Assembly: GCA_017302135.1 (NCBI GenBank)
Contig: JAFLDZ010000002.1
Coordinates: 310,001-374,000, forward strand
DNA length: 64,000 nt
Direction of reading: 5' to 3'
DNA from: Lysobacterales bacterium
GTDB taxonomy: Bacteria > Pseudomonadota > Gammaproteobacteria > Xanthomonadales > Xanthomonadaceae
This document shows positions 44,760-53,832 of this stretch, in pieces. The notes beneath the pieces were generated by a model. That model was given only the letters and a program-made list of their open reading frames with translations. It had not been told where the DNA came from and made no database searches. Numbering within the stretch: position 1 is the first letter of the stretch; each line of letters starts with the position of its first letter. The position numbers and the translations under genes are program-made.

Positions 44760-45728
44760 TTATCGCTTCTTGCTGGCCGCGCACGCAGAACAGATGCGCT
44801 CGACCTTGTAACCCTTGGCGCGCAGTTTCTCGACCACGCCGTCCTCACCGAGCAGATGCAGCGCGCCGACGACGACGAGGGTGTCGTCGGTCTTTTCGTC
44901 GTCGAGCATGCGCTGCAGCTTGGGCACCCATGCGTCGTTGCGGGCGACGTTGATCTTGCGATAGAGCTGCGGATAATCCCGGCGCATGTCGCCGGCCATG
45001 CCATCCAACAGCTCGGCGGCGGCGCCGCGACGCCAAGCGGTGTGCAGCTTCTCGATCTCGACCTTCGCGTTCACCGCTTCGTTCAGGGATTCGTCCAGAA
45101 ACTGCAACTGCTCGGCTTTGGTCATCCCGTCGAATACCGCGATTTGTTCGCTGCCTTTTTCCAGGCCCATCGTCGGCTTGGACGCTTTTTGCGCGCGGCC
45201 GATGAAGTGCATATCGAGGCCGATTTCGGGATCGAGGCCCTGCTTGTCCATCTCGACCAGTGAAATCGTCAGCCCGACGAACCACGGCTCGAACATCTGC
45301 AATGCCTGTGCGGGCATGCCCATCTTCTGCAGGGCCTTGCCGTTGGCGGCGATCCAGGCGTCGAGCTTCGCGATGGTTGCGTCGGGCAATTCGCTGTTGA
45401 GCGGCGTGCGATCGGTACGCAGCGCCGCCATGCCCATCGCCTGCCCCAACTCGGGCGACTGCAATTCCTGCGGCGACAGTTCGAATGCCATTGCTTCGGC
45501 ATCGTCGAAAGCCGCGTCGACATCGGCCGACAGCGGATAGTCGCTGGGCTTGAGCATGTGGAACGACCCGAGCAGATACAGATCGTTGTCGGCGTCCGAC
45601 ACTTTCCACATCAGCGGTACCGGTGGCGCTACGGCTGCAGTTGCGGCTCGCGACGGTGTAGCGGCATCCGCGGAAAACGATGCGGCGGAGACAGCGAGCA
45701 TGCCGAGCAGCACGGATTTGAAGATCAT
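44760..45728 (-). CDS. TraB/GumN family protein
   Basis: The 322-residue product has a signal peptide (MIFKSVLLGMLAVSAASFS, ADA cleavage). The TraB/GumN hallmarks are MWKVSDADNDLYLLGSFHMLKPSDYPL (G-S-x-H near the N-terminus), AMAFELSPQELQSP, LDMHFIGRAQKASKPTMGLE and a final VVVGALHLLGEDGVVEKLRAKGYKVE (the second G-x-x-H). These conserved Gly-His and Glu residues are proposed to form a metallopeptidase-like site. The substrate is unknown; in Xanthomonads the name comes from the gum cluster. It lies 33 bp downstream of the DUF1684 lipoprotein gene. Confidence 0.92.
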   Translation of the reverse strand: MIFKSVLLGMLAVSAASFSADAATPSRAATAAVAPPVPLMWKVSDADNDLYLLGSFHMLKPSDYPLSADVDAAFDDAEAMAFELSPQELQSPELGQAMGMAALRTDRTPLNSELPDATIAKLDAWIAANGKALQKMGMPAQALQMFEPWFVGLTISLVEMDKQGLDPEIGLDMHFIGRAQKASKPTMGLEKGSEQIAVFDGMTKAEQLQFLDESLNEAVNAKVEIEKLHTAWRRGAAAELLDGMAGDMRRDYPQLYRKINVARNDAWVPKLQRMLDDEKTDDTLVVVGALHLLGEDGVVEKLRAKGYKVERICSACAASKKR

Positions 45729-45761
45729 GGCGTTCCTTGAAGTGATGTCGATGACGCGGCG

Positions 45762-46721
45762 TCAGTGTTTGACGCCGTAGCGTTTTTCGCCGGCGGTGAT
45801 CGCCAGATCCAGTCGATTCTGGTTCGGCGGCAGCGGACAGGTGGCGAACGGCGTGAACGCGCAGGGCGGATTGTAGGTGCGGTTGAAATCGATCACGACC
45901 TTGCCCTTCGCATCCGGGCGCGGCACGTCGAGATAACGGCCAGCGCCGTAGCTTTCGTGGCCGCTGGTGCGGTCGGCGATGATCAGCGACAGCGTCGTTT
46001 CGCCCTGATCCAGCGCCTCGATGCGATAGGTCTTGCCATCGCGCTGGAATTCCAGCGCACCGGGGTTCGGCATGTTCTCGGTGGTGCCGATGATCGTGGC
46101 GATCGGCAGCGTGGTCCCGGGAGGATTCGGGACGAAGGTCGCTTCGACGCGCCAATTCCGGTCGGCAGGCCAGTAATCGATGTTCTTGAAATTCGTGCGC
46201 GTCGGCGCATCGGCATGCTTCACCCGCAGCGCGCGATTGCCGGCGCGTTCGATCACGGTGAGCTTGCCCTTGCCTTCGTCGAAGCCGAGCACGCTGGGTG
46301 GTCCATTGCTGTCGTCTTTGAGTTCGACGCGACCTTTGAACGGTTGGCCGTCGAGCGTCAGCGCAAGCCCGCGTTCGGGCGTGAAGAACACTTTTCCATT
46401 GTTGCGCTGGAACATGCCCAACGACTCCGGCCCCATCGCGATGCGGATACCGCTGCGCGCACTGCTGCCGACGTAGTGCGACTGCAGCGAGAGCCAGTGC
46501 AGACCGATCAGGCTGGACCAGCCGTCGGGCTGGGTCAGGTCTTCCTGGCGCTGCATGCGCCAGAGACTTTCTTCGGACAGATACTGTGCTTCGGCTTCGC
46601 TCAACGGCGCATCTTCGGCCGTCTTCTTGTCGCCGCAGGCCGATGTCGTCGCCAAGAGCAACGACAAGGTGGCGGCACGCGCAAGCACGACTGCGGTTTT
46701 ACGCATCTGGATCGTATCCAT
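45762..46721 (-). CDS. DUF1684 lipoprotein
   Basis: The start at 46721 has GAGGGG eight bases upstream; MRKTAV at 46706 is the alternative. The 319-residue protein has lipobox-like TTSAC (Cys29). The DUF1684 domain reads LWRMQRQEDLTQPDGWSSLIGLHWL, then NWRVEATFVPNPPGTTLPIATIIGTTENMPNPGALEFQRDGKTYRI, RYLDVPRPDAKGKVVIDFNRTYNPPCAFTPFATCPLPPNQNRLDLAITAGEKRYG. The conserved RTYNPPCAFTPFATCPLPPNQN block is diagnostic. Family function is unknown. Its ATG begins 2 bp after the mutL stop, so mutL and this gene are probably translated from one mRNA. Confidence 0.92.
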   Translation of the reverse strand: MDTIQMRKTAVVLARAATLSLLLATTSACGDKKTAEDAPLSEAEAQYLSEESLWRMQRQEDLTQPDGWSSLIGLHWLSLQSHYVGSSARSGIRIAMGPESLGMFQRNNGKVFFTPERGLALTLDGQPFKGRVELKDDSNGPPSVLGFDEGKGKLTVIERAGNRALRVKHADAPTRTNFKNIDYWPADRNWRVEATFVPNPPGTTLPIATIIGTTENMPNPGALEFQRDGKTYRIEALDQGETTLSLIIADRTSGHESYGAGRYLDVPRPDAKGKVVIDFNRTYNPPCAFTPFATCPLPPNQNRLDLAITAGEKRYGVKH

Positions 46722-46723
46722 GT

Positions 46724-48580
46724 TCAACGCCCCCTCAAGAACCAGCGATCGATCTCGCCCAAAGTGAATTTCGCCCAGGTCGGGCGTCCATGATTGCATT
46801 GCCCCGAACGTTCGGTGGCTTCCATTTCGCGCAGCAGCGCGTTCATCTCCGGAACGCTCAGACGGCGATTGGCGCGCACGGCAGCGTGACAGGCCATCGT
46901 CGCCAACAGTTCGTCGCGCGCCGCCGCCACCCGTCTGGATTCGCCGTGCTCGACCAGATCGGCGATCACGTCGCGAAACAAGGCTTCGACCTCGCCGTCG
47001 GCGAGCAGTCCCGGCACGCCGCGCAGGGTCAGACTCTGCGGCCCGCTGCGGGTGATCTCGAAACCGAGCACGGCCAGCGTGTCGGCTTCGCGCTCGGCGG
47101 CATCCGCTTCGCGCGCCGACACTGCGATGGTCTGCGGCACCAACAGCGGCTGCATGCGCAGACCGACGCTGTCGTGCGCGGTCTTGAGTTTTTCGTAGCC
47201 GATGCGCTCGTGCGCCGCGTGCATGTCGACCACGATCAGGCCATCGGCGGTTTCGCTGAGCACGTAGATGCCGTGCAATTGCGCGATGGCGTAACCGAGC
47301 GGCGGCACGTCGCCATCGCCGACTTCGGGCAGCGGGCGCATCGCAGGCTGCGGCGACGAGGAAGGCGCATACAGCGCGGTGTACGCGGCGCGGGTCTCGT
47401 CGACGCGCAGGCCAAGACCGGTCTGCGGCATCGGCCGGTTCCACTGCGGCATGCCACCGCTCTGCGCCGCGCTGTTCGTGGAATACGCCTGGACATCCGA
47501 AGACGCCAGAGCAGGCACGCCGTCGGCGACGCCCGCAGCGATGCCGGCGCGGGTTTCGGCGAGAGCGGCGTGCAGGGTGCGGTAGACGAAATCGTGGATC
47601 GGCCGCGCATCGCGGAAACGCACTTCGTGCTTCGCAGGATGCACGTTGACATCGACCCGGCGCGGGTCGACTTCGAGAAACAGCACATACGCCGGCTGGC
47701 GCCCGTGAAACAGCACATCGGCATAGGCCTGCTTCACCGCGTGCGCAACGCTGCGGTCGCGCACCGCGCGGCCGTTGACGTACAGATACTGCTGATCGGC
47801 GCTGGCGCGCGAATACGCCGGCTGCGCGATCCAGCCGTGCAGACGCATGAAGCTGCCGCTGTCGGTGGACAGCGGCGCGGCGTGATCGACCTGCAGCGCG
47901 TTGGCGAGGAATTCTTCGCCCAGGGTTTCCGCCAGGCGGTCGCGGGAAAACAGCGCGCCGCTGTCGCCTCCGCTTTGATCGCCCTTGTAGCGTCGCAGCG
48001 GTTTGCCGTTGTGGCTGACCCGCAGTTCGACATCGGGCCGCGCCAGCGCGAGCTGGCGCAGCCACTCTTCGATATGACCGAGTTCGGTGCGCTCGGCGCG
48101 GAGGAATTTGCGTCGCGCCGGCACGTTGAAGAACAGATCGCGCACTTCGACCGTGGTGCCGGGGGACTGCTGCTTCGGCGCGAGATCTCCGACGCGACCG
48201 CCGTCGACCGGCAGTGCGCTGCCGTGGCCGTCGTCGCCGCGACGCGATGCGATGCTGAAGCGGCTGACCGATGCGATCGACGGCAGCGCTTCGCCGCGAA
48301 AACCGAGCGTGGCGACCGCTTCCAGATCGTCGAGCGAGGCGATCTTGCTGGTGGCGTGGCGCTGCACCGCCAGCAGCAGTTCTTCCGGCGCGATGCCGCC
48401 GCCATCGTCGCGTACGCGGATCAGACGCACGCCGCCGTCTTCCAGATCGATATCGATGCGCCTTGCACCGGCATCGATGGCGTTCTCGACCAGCTCTTTC
48501 ACCACCGATGCAGGCCGCTCGATGACTTCACCGGCTGCGATCTGGTTGATGAGGGTGTCGGGGAGTTGGCGGATGGTCAC
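46724..48580 (-). CDS. mutL: DNA mismatch repair protein MutL
   Basis: The 618-residue GHKL ATPase couples MutS to downstream repair. N-terminal motifs: [50 protein letters not shown] and [12 protein letters not shown] Pro/Ala linker occupies about 350-420. The C-terminal dimerisation domain contains [15 protein letters not shown], the DxHA(x)2E(x)4E endonuclease motif (Met replaces Gln as in Pseudomonas), with ACHAAVRAN and CNHGRPTW. That set suggests endonuclease activity, unlike E. coli MutL. Its start is 58 bp from the lipoprotein gene on the same strand. Confidence 0.96.
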   Translation of the reverse strand: MTIRQLPDTLINQIAAGEVIERPASVVKELVENAIDAGARRIDIDLEDGGVRLIRVRDDGGGIAPEELLLAVQRHATSKIASLDDLEAVATLGFRGEALPSIASVSRFSIASRRGDDGHGSALPVDGGRVGDLAPKQQSPGTTVEVRDLFFNVPARRKFLRAERTELGHIEEWLRQLALARPDVELRVSHNGKPLRRYKGDQSGGDSGALFSRDRLAETLGEEFLANALQVDHAAPLSTDSGSFMRLHGWIAQPAYSRASADQQYLYVNGRAVRDRSVAHAVKQAYADVLFHGRQPAYVLFLEVDPRRVDVNVHPAKHEVRFRDARPIHDFVYRTLHAALAETRAGIAAGVADGVPALASSDVQAYSTNSAAQSGGMPQWNRPMPQTGLGLRVDETRAAYTALYAPSSSPQPAMRPLPEVGDGDVPPLGYAIAQLHGIYVLSETADGLIVVDMHAAHERIGYEKLKTAHDSVGLRMQPLLVPQTIAVSAREADAAEREADTLAVLGFEITRSGPQSLTLRGVPGLLADGEVEALFRDVIADLVEHGESRRVAAARDELLATMACHAAVRANRRLSVPEMNALLREMEATERSGQCNHGRPTWAKFTLGEIDRWFLRGR

Positions 48581-48638
48581 GGAGAGGAAAGAGCCTGCGG
48601 AGTGTTGCGTGCAATGGTCGGTGAAGTGCGGCGCACTG

Positions 48639-48983
48639 TCACCTGCGGATGCGCTCGAATTTCAGAACGCGGTCGCAGAGCCCGCCGGCGCTCGCACGCA
48701 GCGTCGAGCCGTCGCGCGCCTGCCAGACGAAGATATGCAGGCCGGAACCGATGTCGCGGCTGGCCGGCCCGAGCGTCGCAACCAATGCCGACAGGCTCAT
48801 GTCGTCGTGGGCGCGGTCGAATACGGCGCTGTCCTCGACCACACGGCCTTCCTCGACCAGTTCATGCATGTCGGCGAGTTTGCTGCGCTCGCAATCGACA
48901 CCCGCTGTCGCCGTCGTCACCCGCCCGCAGCCGGCCGACACAACCATCACGAGCATTACGGCCATCAGTGGATATCGACGCAT
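48639..48983 (-). CDS. Small lipoprotein of unknown function
   Basis: The 114-residue product has a signal peptide and lipobox VVSAGC (Cys19). The mature part carries [21 protein letters not shown] and [27 protein letters not shown]. Two further cysteines may be paired. No recognised family. It lies between amiC and mutL on the same strand; composition is normal for the region. Confidence 0.72.
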   Translation of the reverse strand: MRRYPLMAVMLVMVVSAGCGRVTTATAGVDCERSKLADMHELVEEGRVVEDSAVFDRAHDDMSLSALVATLGPASRDIGSGLHIFVWQARDGSTLRASAGGLCDRVLKFERIRR

Positions 48984-49072
48984 GCGAAGCCCGGAAGTTC
49001 ATCTCCCGGGATGATACGTCAGCGTTGCGGGCGCGAAAGCCCGATTCTCAGGACTTTCAGGACTTCCAGAAG

Positions 49073-50638
49073 TCAGGGGCTTCCGCCCGTCGCGGTGGCG
49101 GACGGAGCTGCAGCGCTGGCCACGACCGCGCCTTCGAGCGCCTTGGCGCGCGCAGCGAAGATCGTGCCCGGCGGCGGCTGACGGGTGAAGTAGGTATTCA
49201 CGCCATCGAGCACCGCGCGCGCGATCGTCCGTTGGTACTGCGGATCGATCAGGCGACGCTCTTCGTCGGGATTCGAGATGAACGCGGTTTCGACCAGCAT
49301 CGCCGGCATGTCGGAGGTCCGCAGCACCGAGAAATTGGCGCGTTCGATCGCCGGCTTGTGGTTGTTGCCGATGGTCTTCAGGCCGGAGAGCACGTGACCG
49401 GCCGCATCTTCCGACGCCCTCATCTGGCCGCTCTGGGTGAGATCGAGCAGCACCGAGGCCAGGGTGTTGTCGGGTTTGTGCGCACCGGCGCCACCGATCA
49501 GATCGGCTGCGTTTTCCTTGTCGGCCAACCAGCGCGCGCGCTGCGAAGATGCGCCGCGCAGCGACAGTACGTACACCGACGAACCTTTTGCGGCGCGATT
49601 TTCGGCAGCGTCGGCGTGGATCGAGATGAATATGTCGGCCTTGGCCTGCCGCGCCAGTTGGGTCCGCCGCGGCAACGGCAGGAACACATCGGCGTCGCGG
49701 GTCAGATAGGCTTTGAGACCGGGGGTGGCATTGATCTGGCGGGCCAGTTCGCGGGCGATGGCGAGGGTCACGTCTTTTTCGCGCTTGCCGCTGGGGCCGT
49801 GCGCACCGGGATCCTGACCGCCGTGGCCGGCATCGATGGCCACGATCAGCGGCCTGGTGCCAACACGCAGATCCTGCAGGGTCTTGCCGGCCGCAACGGG
49901 CGGTTCGACTGCCGCAATCACGGGCTTGGCCGCCGGGTCGGCAGGTTTGATCACCGCCACGGGTGTGGACACCGGTGGCACGACGGTCGCCGGGGGTTTG
50001 GTTGCCGCAGGCGCGGTGATGGCGGGCGCGGTCAGTGCAGGCAGAACCTGGTCTAGGACAGACGGCAACTGCGGCGCCGCCGCAACCTGTGAATAGATCG
50101 CTGTCGTGGGCATCTGTGCGGGCTTGGCCGTTACGGTGGCGGCTGGCGTGGAGGCAGATGGCGTGACGACGGACGGCACGACCGGTGTCGATACCGGGGT
50201 TGTCGATACCGGGGTCGCAGCGAGCGGCCTGGCGCCATCGCCCGGCCATTCCAGCACCAGACGAACACCATCGGCACCACGTTCGAGGCGCGGCTTGACC
50301 GGCGCGACCGGTGAAGCGAGATCGAACACGATCCGGGTCGTCCCGGCCGTGGGCTTGCCGCTGCGCACGGCCTTGACCACGCCGGCAGGCGCAGGCAACT
50401 GCAGGGTGCGGCCGGTGGAAGTATCGGGAAGATCTACCACGAAGCGGTCGGGGTTGGACAGGGTCATCGTCCTGAAGGCGACATCGCCCTGGAGCTGCAG
50501 TTCGGCGCGGGTGCCGGTAGCACTGTCGCTCAGACGCAACGCATTGATTTCATTCGCTTGCGCAAGGTTCCAGCACAGGGCCGCCAGCAATGCCAGGCCC
50601 AGAATGATTTGCTGGATGGTGGTCCCCTTCGCGCGCAT
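49073..50638 (-). CDS. amiC: N-acetylmuramoyl-L-alanine amidase (AmiC-type)
   Basis: Cleaves the peptide from MurNAc during cell separation in the periplasm. The 521-residue product has a signal peptide (about 1-28), an AMIN domain (about 30-135, INALRLSDSATGTRAELQLQG), and a long Thr/Pro/Val-rich linker (140-265). The Amidase_3 domain carries zinc ligands in VAIDAGHGGQDPGAHG, SIHADAAENRAAKGSSVYVLS and the catalytic VETAFISNPDEERRL. The linker is unusually long and low in complexity. It lies 88 bp downstream of tsaE, matching the tsaE-amiC-mutL order of gammaproteobacteria. Confidence 0.95.
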   Translation of the reverse strand: MRAKGTTIQQIILGLALLAALCWNLAQANEINALRLSDSATGTRAELQLQGDVAFRTMTLSNPDRFVVDLPDTSTGRTLQLPAPAGVVKAVRSGKPTAGTTRIVFDLASPVAPVKPRLERGADGVRLVLEWPGDGARPLAATPVSTTPVSTPVVPSVVTPSASTPAATVTAKPAQMPTTAIYSQVAAAPQLPSVLDQVLPALTAPAITAPAATKPPATVVPPVSTPVAVIKPADPAAKPVIAAVEPPVAAGKTLQDLRVGTRPLIVAIDAGHGGQDPGAHGPSGKREKDVTLAIARELARQINATPGLKAYLTRDADVFLPLPRRTQLARQAKADIFISIHADAAENRAAKGSSVYVLSLRGASSQRARWLADKENAADLIGGAGAHKPDNTLASVLLDLTQSGQMRASEDAAGHVLSGLKTIGNNHKPAIERANFSVLRTSDMPAMLVETAFISNPDEERRLIDPQYQRTIARAVLDGVNTYFTRQPPPGTIFAARAKALEGAVVASAAAPSATATGGSP

Positions 50639-50726
50639 GAGCGGTAGTCAATCACCAGCCGGGGATTTTTTCAAGCACTTTTCCCTTAATAATCCGTAAC
50701 CTGCCGGAACTTCCTCTGCTCTGGCA

Positions 50727-51224
50727 TCAGCAAGAGGCCGCAAACCCATGCACGGGCGCCACGCGAGCCAGCCAGGACGCCCCTGACGGGGTCATCGGCA
50801 ACAGCTCGCAGCGACGGCCTTCGCCCTCGATCGCCAGGCCGATCCGCAGATCGGCGGCCGGCAGGGAATCGCCGCCCCGCTCCGGCCACTCGACCAGCCA
50901 GAGCGCGGCGTCGACATCGTCCAGGCCCAGGAATTCCAGCTCGGCACCATCGCCGATCCGGTACAGATCGAGATGCAGAGCCTCACCCGCCGACAGCGGA
51001 TAGCGCTCGACCAGGGTGTAGGTCGGGCTGCGGATCGCGCCAGTCACGCCCAATGCGCGCAGCCAACCGCGTGCGAGCGTGGATTTCCCGGCACCCAGAT
51101 CGCCCTGCAGATGCACCACGGCCGGCGTCGGAGCGGTTTGCGCGAGCGAGCGCGCCAAGCGCTCGGTGGCTTCCGCGTCCTCCAGATACAGCACGACAGC
51201 AGTGTGTTCGATCACAGTCTTCAT
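50727..51224 (-). CDS. tsaE: tRNA threonylcarbamoyladenosine biosynthesis ATPase TsaE
   Basis: TsaE works with TsaB and TsaD to make t6A37 in tRNA. The 165-residue product has the Walker A LQGDLGAGKSTLARGW, the SPTYTLVERYP switch and HLDLYRIGDGAELEFLGLDD, then the WLVEWPERG motif. Size and order fit YjeE. Its start (51222-51224) overlaps the nnr stop (51221-51223), giving a coupled nnr-tsaE pair. Confidence 0.95.
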   Translation of the reverse strand: MKTVIEHTAVVLYLEDAEATERLARSLAQTAPTPAVVHLQGDLGAGKSTLARGWLRALGVTGAIRSPTYTLVERYPLSAGEALHLDLYRIGDGAELEFLGLDDVDAALWLVEWPERGGDSLPAADLRIGLAIEGEGRRCELLPMTPSGASWLARVAPVHGFAASC

Positions 51225-52726
51225 GCGCCCCGCGCCGGATTCGCGAGGCGGCGCAGTTGCGGAAACAGATCCGACGGCAGCAGCCCGCGCTCGCCGCCGT
51301 CGTGGGCAGCGGCATCGCCAGCGGCAGCGTGCAGCAGTGCGCCGCAGATCGCCGCATCGAAGTTCGCGCATCCCTGTGCGATCAGCGCAGCGATCACGCC
51401 GGTCAACACATCGCCCATCCCGCCGGTAGCCATACCGGGATTTCCAGCATCGACGATCACCGGAATTTCATCCGGCGCCGCGACCACCGTGCCGGCGCCC
51501 TTGCAGACCACGACGCAGCCGTATTCGTCCGCCAAGCGTTTCGCCGACGCGATGCGGTCCTGTTCGATCTGGCCAACGGAAGTCCGCAGCAGGCGCGCGG
51601 CCTCGCCCGGATGCGGCGTGAGCACCGCCATTTCCAGCGTTCCCGGCGAATTCGACAGCAGATTCAGGGCATCCGCATCGATCACGATCGGCAGGTCTTG
51701 CGCGAGTGCGGCTTCGAGCAGCGCTTCGCCCCATTCGCCACGCCCCAGTCCAGGGCCAATGGCGATCACCGTGCAACGATCGAGCAAAGGCTTGAGCTGC
51801 GAACCGGACTCGACCGCGCGCACCATGGTTTCCGGACAGCGCGTCAGCAGCACCGGCACGTGCTCGGCACGCGTCGCCGCGCTGACCATCCCCGCGCCGA
51901 CGCGATGCGCGGCTTCCGCGCACAACGCGACCGCGCCACCGAAGCCGTGATCGCCACCGATGCACAGCACGGTGCCGAAACTTCCCTTGTGCGCATTGCG
52001 CGCGCGTGGCTTCAGCCATTGCGGCAGCGCCTCCGGTCTGGCGATGCGTGCGGCCGGTTCGAGATCGTCGAAGACATGATCTCCCAGCCCAAGGCTGTCG
52101 ATCACCACTTCGCCAGCGACCGCGCGACCGGCGCCCGTGTACAGACCGGGTTTGCCGGCGATGAAGCTCAGTGTGACGGCCGCCTTGATCGCAAGACCGT
52201 GATGATGGCCGCTGTCGGCATCGACGCCGGAAGGCACATCCAGCGCCAGCACCGGCGAGGCCTGATGATTCAGCGCAGCGACGAGATCGGCCGCCATCCC
52301 TTCGAGCGGGCGCTGCAGGCCGATGCCGAACAGCGCATCCACCCACACGTCGACCTGCGGCAGCCCGTCGTCGACCAGGAACATCGCCGCTTCGCCGCCT
52401 GCCCGCAGATACGCATCGGCGGCGCGTCGGGCCGCGCCCGCCTTCACGTTGTCGCCCAGACGCAGCGCGAAGACATGGCGACCGGAGCTGCGCGCCAGTT
52501 CGGCCAGGACGTAGCCGTCGCCGCCGTTGTTGCCGGGACCGCAGACGATGCCGATCCGCTGCGCCTGCGGCCAGCGATCCAGCAGCAGACGCCAGGCAGC
52601 GAGGCCGGCACGGGCCATCAGGTCGTCTTCATCCAGATCGAAGCGCGTCATCGCCACCTGCTCGGCGGCGCGGACCGCACCGCTGCGGTAGAGCTTCGGC
52701 AGATCATTGAGGGAAGCGATAGGCAT
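51221..52726 (-). CDS. nnr: Bifunctional NAD(P)H-hydrate repair enzyme (epimerase/dehydratase)
   Basis: Repairs damaged NAD(P)H hydrates. The 501-residue fusion has an N-terminal NAD(P)HX epimerase domain (about 1-220: GIVCGPGNNGGDGYVLAELA, VDALFGIGLQRPL, LALDVPSGVDADSG). The C-terminal ADP/ATP-dependent dehydratase domain (225-500) shows HKGSFGTVLCIGGDHGFGGAV, GPGLGRGEWG, VLTPHPGEAARLL and GNPGMATGGMGDVLTGVIAAL. Both halves look complete. Its start lies 23 bp from the proposed queG start on the opposite strand, so the two promoters overlap. Confidence 0.96.
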   Translation of the reverse strand: MPIASLNDLPKLYRSGAVRAAEQVAMTRFDLDEDDLMARAGLAAWRLLLDRWPQAQRIGIVCGPGNNGGDGYVLAELARSSGRHVFALRLGDNVKAGAARRAADAYLRAGGEAAMFLVDDGLPQVDVWVDALFGIGLQRPLEGMAADLVAALNHQASPVLALDVPSGVDADSGHHHGLAIKAAVTLSFIAGKPGLYTGAGRAVAGEVVIDSLGLGDHVFDDLEPAARIARPEALPQWLKPRARNAHKGSFGTVLCIGGDHGFGGAVALCAEAAHRVGAGMVSAATRAEHVPVLLTRCPETMVRAVESGSQLKPLLDRCTVIAIGPGLGRGEWGEALLEAALAQDLPIVIDADALNLLSNSPGTLEMAVLTPHPGEAARLLRTSVGQIEQDRIASAKRLADEYGCVVVCKGAGTVVAAPDEIPVIVDAGNPGMATGGMGDVLTGVIAALIAQGCANFDAAICGALLHAAAGDAAAHDGGERGLLPSDLFPQLRRLANPARGA

Positions 52727-52735
52727 GCCCGGATT

Positions 52736-52741
52736 CTATAC
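52736..52741 (+). promoter_or_regulatory. -10 box immediately before queG (leaderless mRNA candidate)
   Basis: TATACT at 52736-52741 is a near-consensus -10 hexamer. With the usual spacing, transcription would begin at or next to the GTG at 52749, with no room for a ribosome site. No good -35 at 17 bp is seen; TTGAGG at 52707-52712 is too far (23 bp). Confidence 0.5.
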
Positions 52742-52748
52742 TCGCGGC

Positions 52749-53810
52749 GTGGATACGAGCACCGACATCGACCTGCCTGCACTTGCCTTGCGGATCAAAG
52801 CGCTGGCGGGCGAATTCGGCTTCCAGCGCTGCGGGATCGCCGATGTAGAACTGGGCGAAGACGAGCAGCATCTGCGCGACTGGCTTGCGCAGGGGCTGTA
52901 CGGCTCGATGGCGTGGATGGCGCAGCACGGCGACAAGCGCAGCCGCCCGGCGGAACTGGTGCCGGGCACGCTGCGGGTGATCTCGGTGGGAATGGACTAT
53001 GGCCGCGACCCCGACGAAGCCTGGGCCACGCTCGACGACCACGAACGCGCCTATGTCGCGCGCTACGCCCTGGGCCGCGATTACCACAAGCTGATGCGCA
53101 ACCGGCTGCAGAAGCTCGCCGATCGCATCGCTGACGAGATCGGCCCGTTCGGTCATCGCGTGTTCGTGGATTCCGCACCGGTGCTGGAACGCGCGCTGGC
53201 GCGCAACGCCGGGCTGGGCTGGATCGGCAAACACACCTGCCTGATCGACAAGGACGGCGGTTCGTGGTTTTTCCTCGGCGAACTCTACGTGGACCTGCCG
53301 CTGCCCATCGACCCACCGGCCACCGCGCACTGCGGTACCTGCGCGCGCTGCATCGACATCTGCCCCACCCAGGCGATCGTCGCGCCGTATCGTCTGGATG
53401 CGCGGCGCTGCATCGCCTATCTCACCATCGAGCACGAAGGCAGCATCGACGAAGCATTACGGCCCCTGATCGGCAACCGCATCTTCGGCTGCGACGACTG
53501 CCAGCTGGTCTGTCCATGGAACAAATTCGCGAAGACCACCGACGAGCCGGATTTCCGCGCGCGCAACGCTCTGGACACGGCGTCGCTGGCGGATCTGTTC
53601 GCATGGACCGAAGCCGAATTCATGCAGCGCACCGAAGGCTCACCGATCCGTCGCAGCGGCTACGCGCGCTGGCTGCGCAATCTCGCGATCGCGCTGGGCA
53701 ATGCGCCGACGACGCCGGAAACCATCGCTGCACTGCAATCCAGAAGCGAGATCGACGATGGGATGGTGCGCGAGCATGTCGAATGGGCGCTGAAGCAACA
53801 CCGCGCATAG
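52749..53810 (+). CDS. queG: Epoxyqueuosine reductase
   Basis: Last step of queuosine synthesis in tRNA: a cobalamin/Fe-S reductase. GTG at 52749 is taken as start (353 residues, MDTSTDIDLPALALRIKALA). An ATG at 52725 would overlap the nnr start codon and lie upstream of a -10 box. Domains: the N-terminal cobalamin-binding DUF1730 region with FGFQRCGIAD, GSMAWMAQHGDKRSRP and GRDYHKLM, GWIGKHTCLID, then two [4Fe-4S] motifs CGTCARCIDICPTQAI and CDDCQLVCPWNKF, and a HEAT-like C-terminal tail. All cluster cysteines are present. Confidence 0.94.
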   Translation: MDTSTDIDLPALALRIKALAGEFGFQRCGIADVELGEDEQHLRDWLAQGLYGSMAWMAQHGDKRSRPAELVPGTLRVISVGMDYGRDPDEAWATLDDHERAYVARYALGRDYHKLMRNRLQKLADRIADEIGPFGHRVFVDSAPVLERALARNAGLGWIGKHTCLIDKDGGSWFFLGELYVDLPLPIDPPATAHCGTCARCIDICPTQAIVAPYRLDARRCIAYLTIEHEGSIDEALRPLIGNRIFGCDDCQLVCPWNKFAKTTDEPDFRARNALDTASLADLFAWTEAEFMQRTEGSPIRRSGYARWLRNLAIALGNAPTTPETIAALQSRSEIDDGMVREHVEWALKQHRA

Positions 53811-53829
53811 GGTGCGCGTGTCGCGCACC
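53811..53829. repeat. GGTGCGCG/CGCGCACC palindrome between queG and pgi
   Basis: A perfect 8-bp stem with a 3-nt loop lies in the 22 bp between the convergent queG and pgi stops. Its flanks (ATAGGGTGCGC...GCGCACCG) match the first unit of the trpB-trpA cluster (3765-3785). It may serve as a bidirectional terminator as well as being a member of this repeat family. Confidence 0.75.
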
Positions 53830-53832
53830 GGA

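Noticed and set aside
46586..50056. Very long plus-strand frame over mutL and amiC
   Set aside because: No domain, Arg/His-rich composition typical of antisense shadows; the minus strand encodes two well-conserved proteins.
51053..53134. Long plus-strand frame over nnr
   Set aside because: Composition of an antisense shadow; nnr motifs on the other strand are complete.
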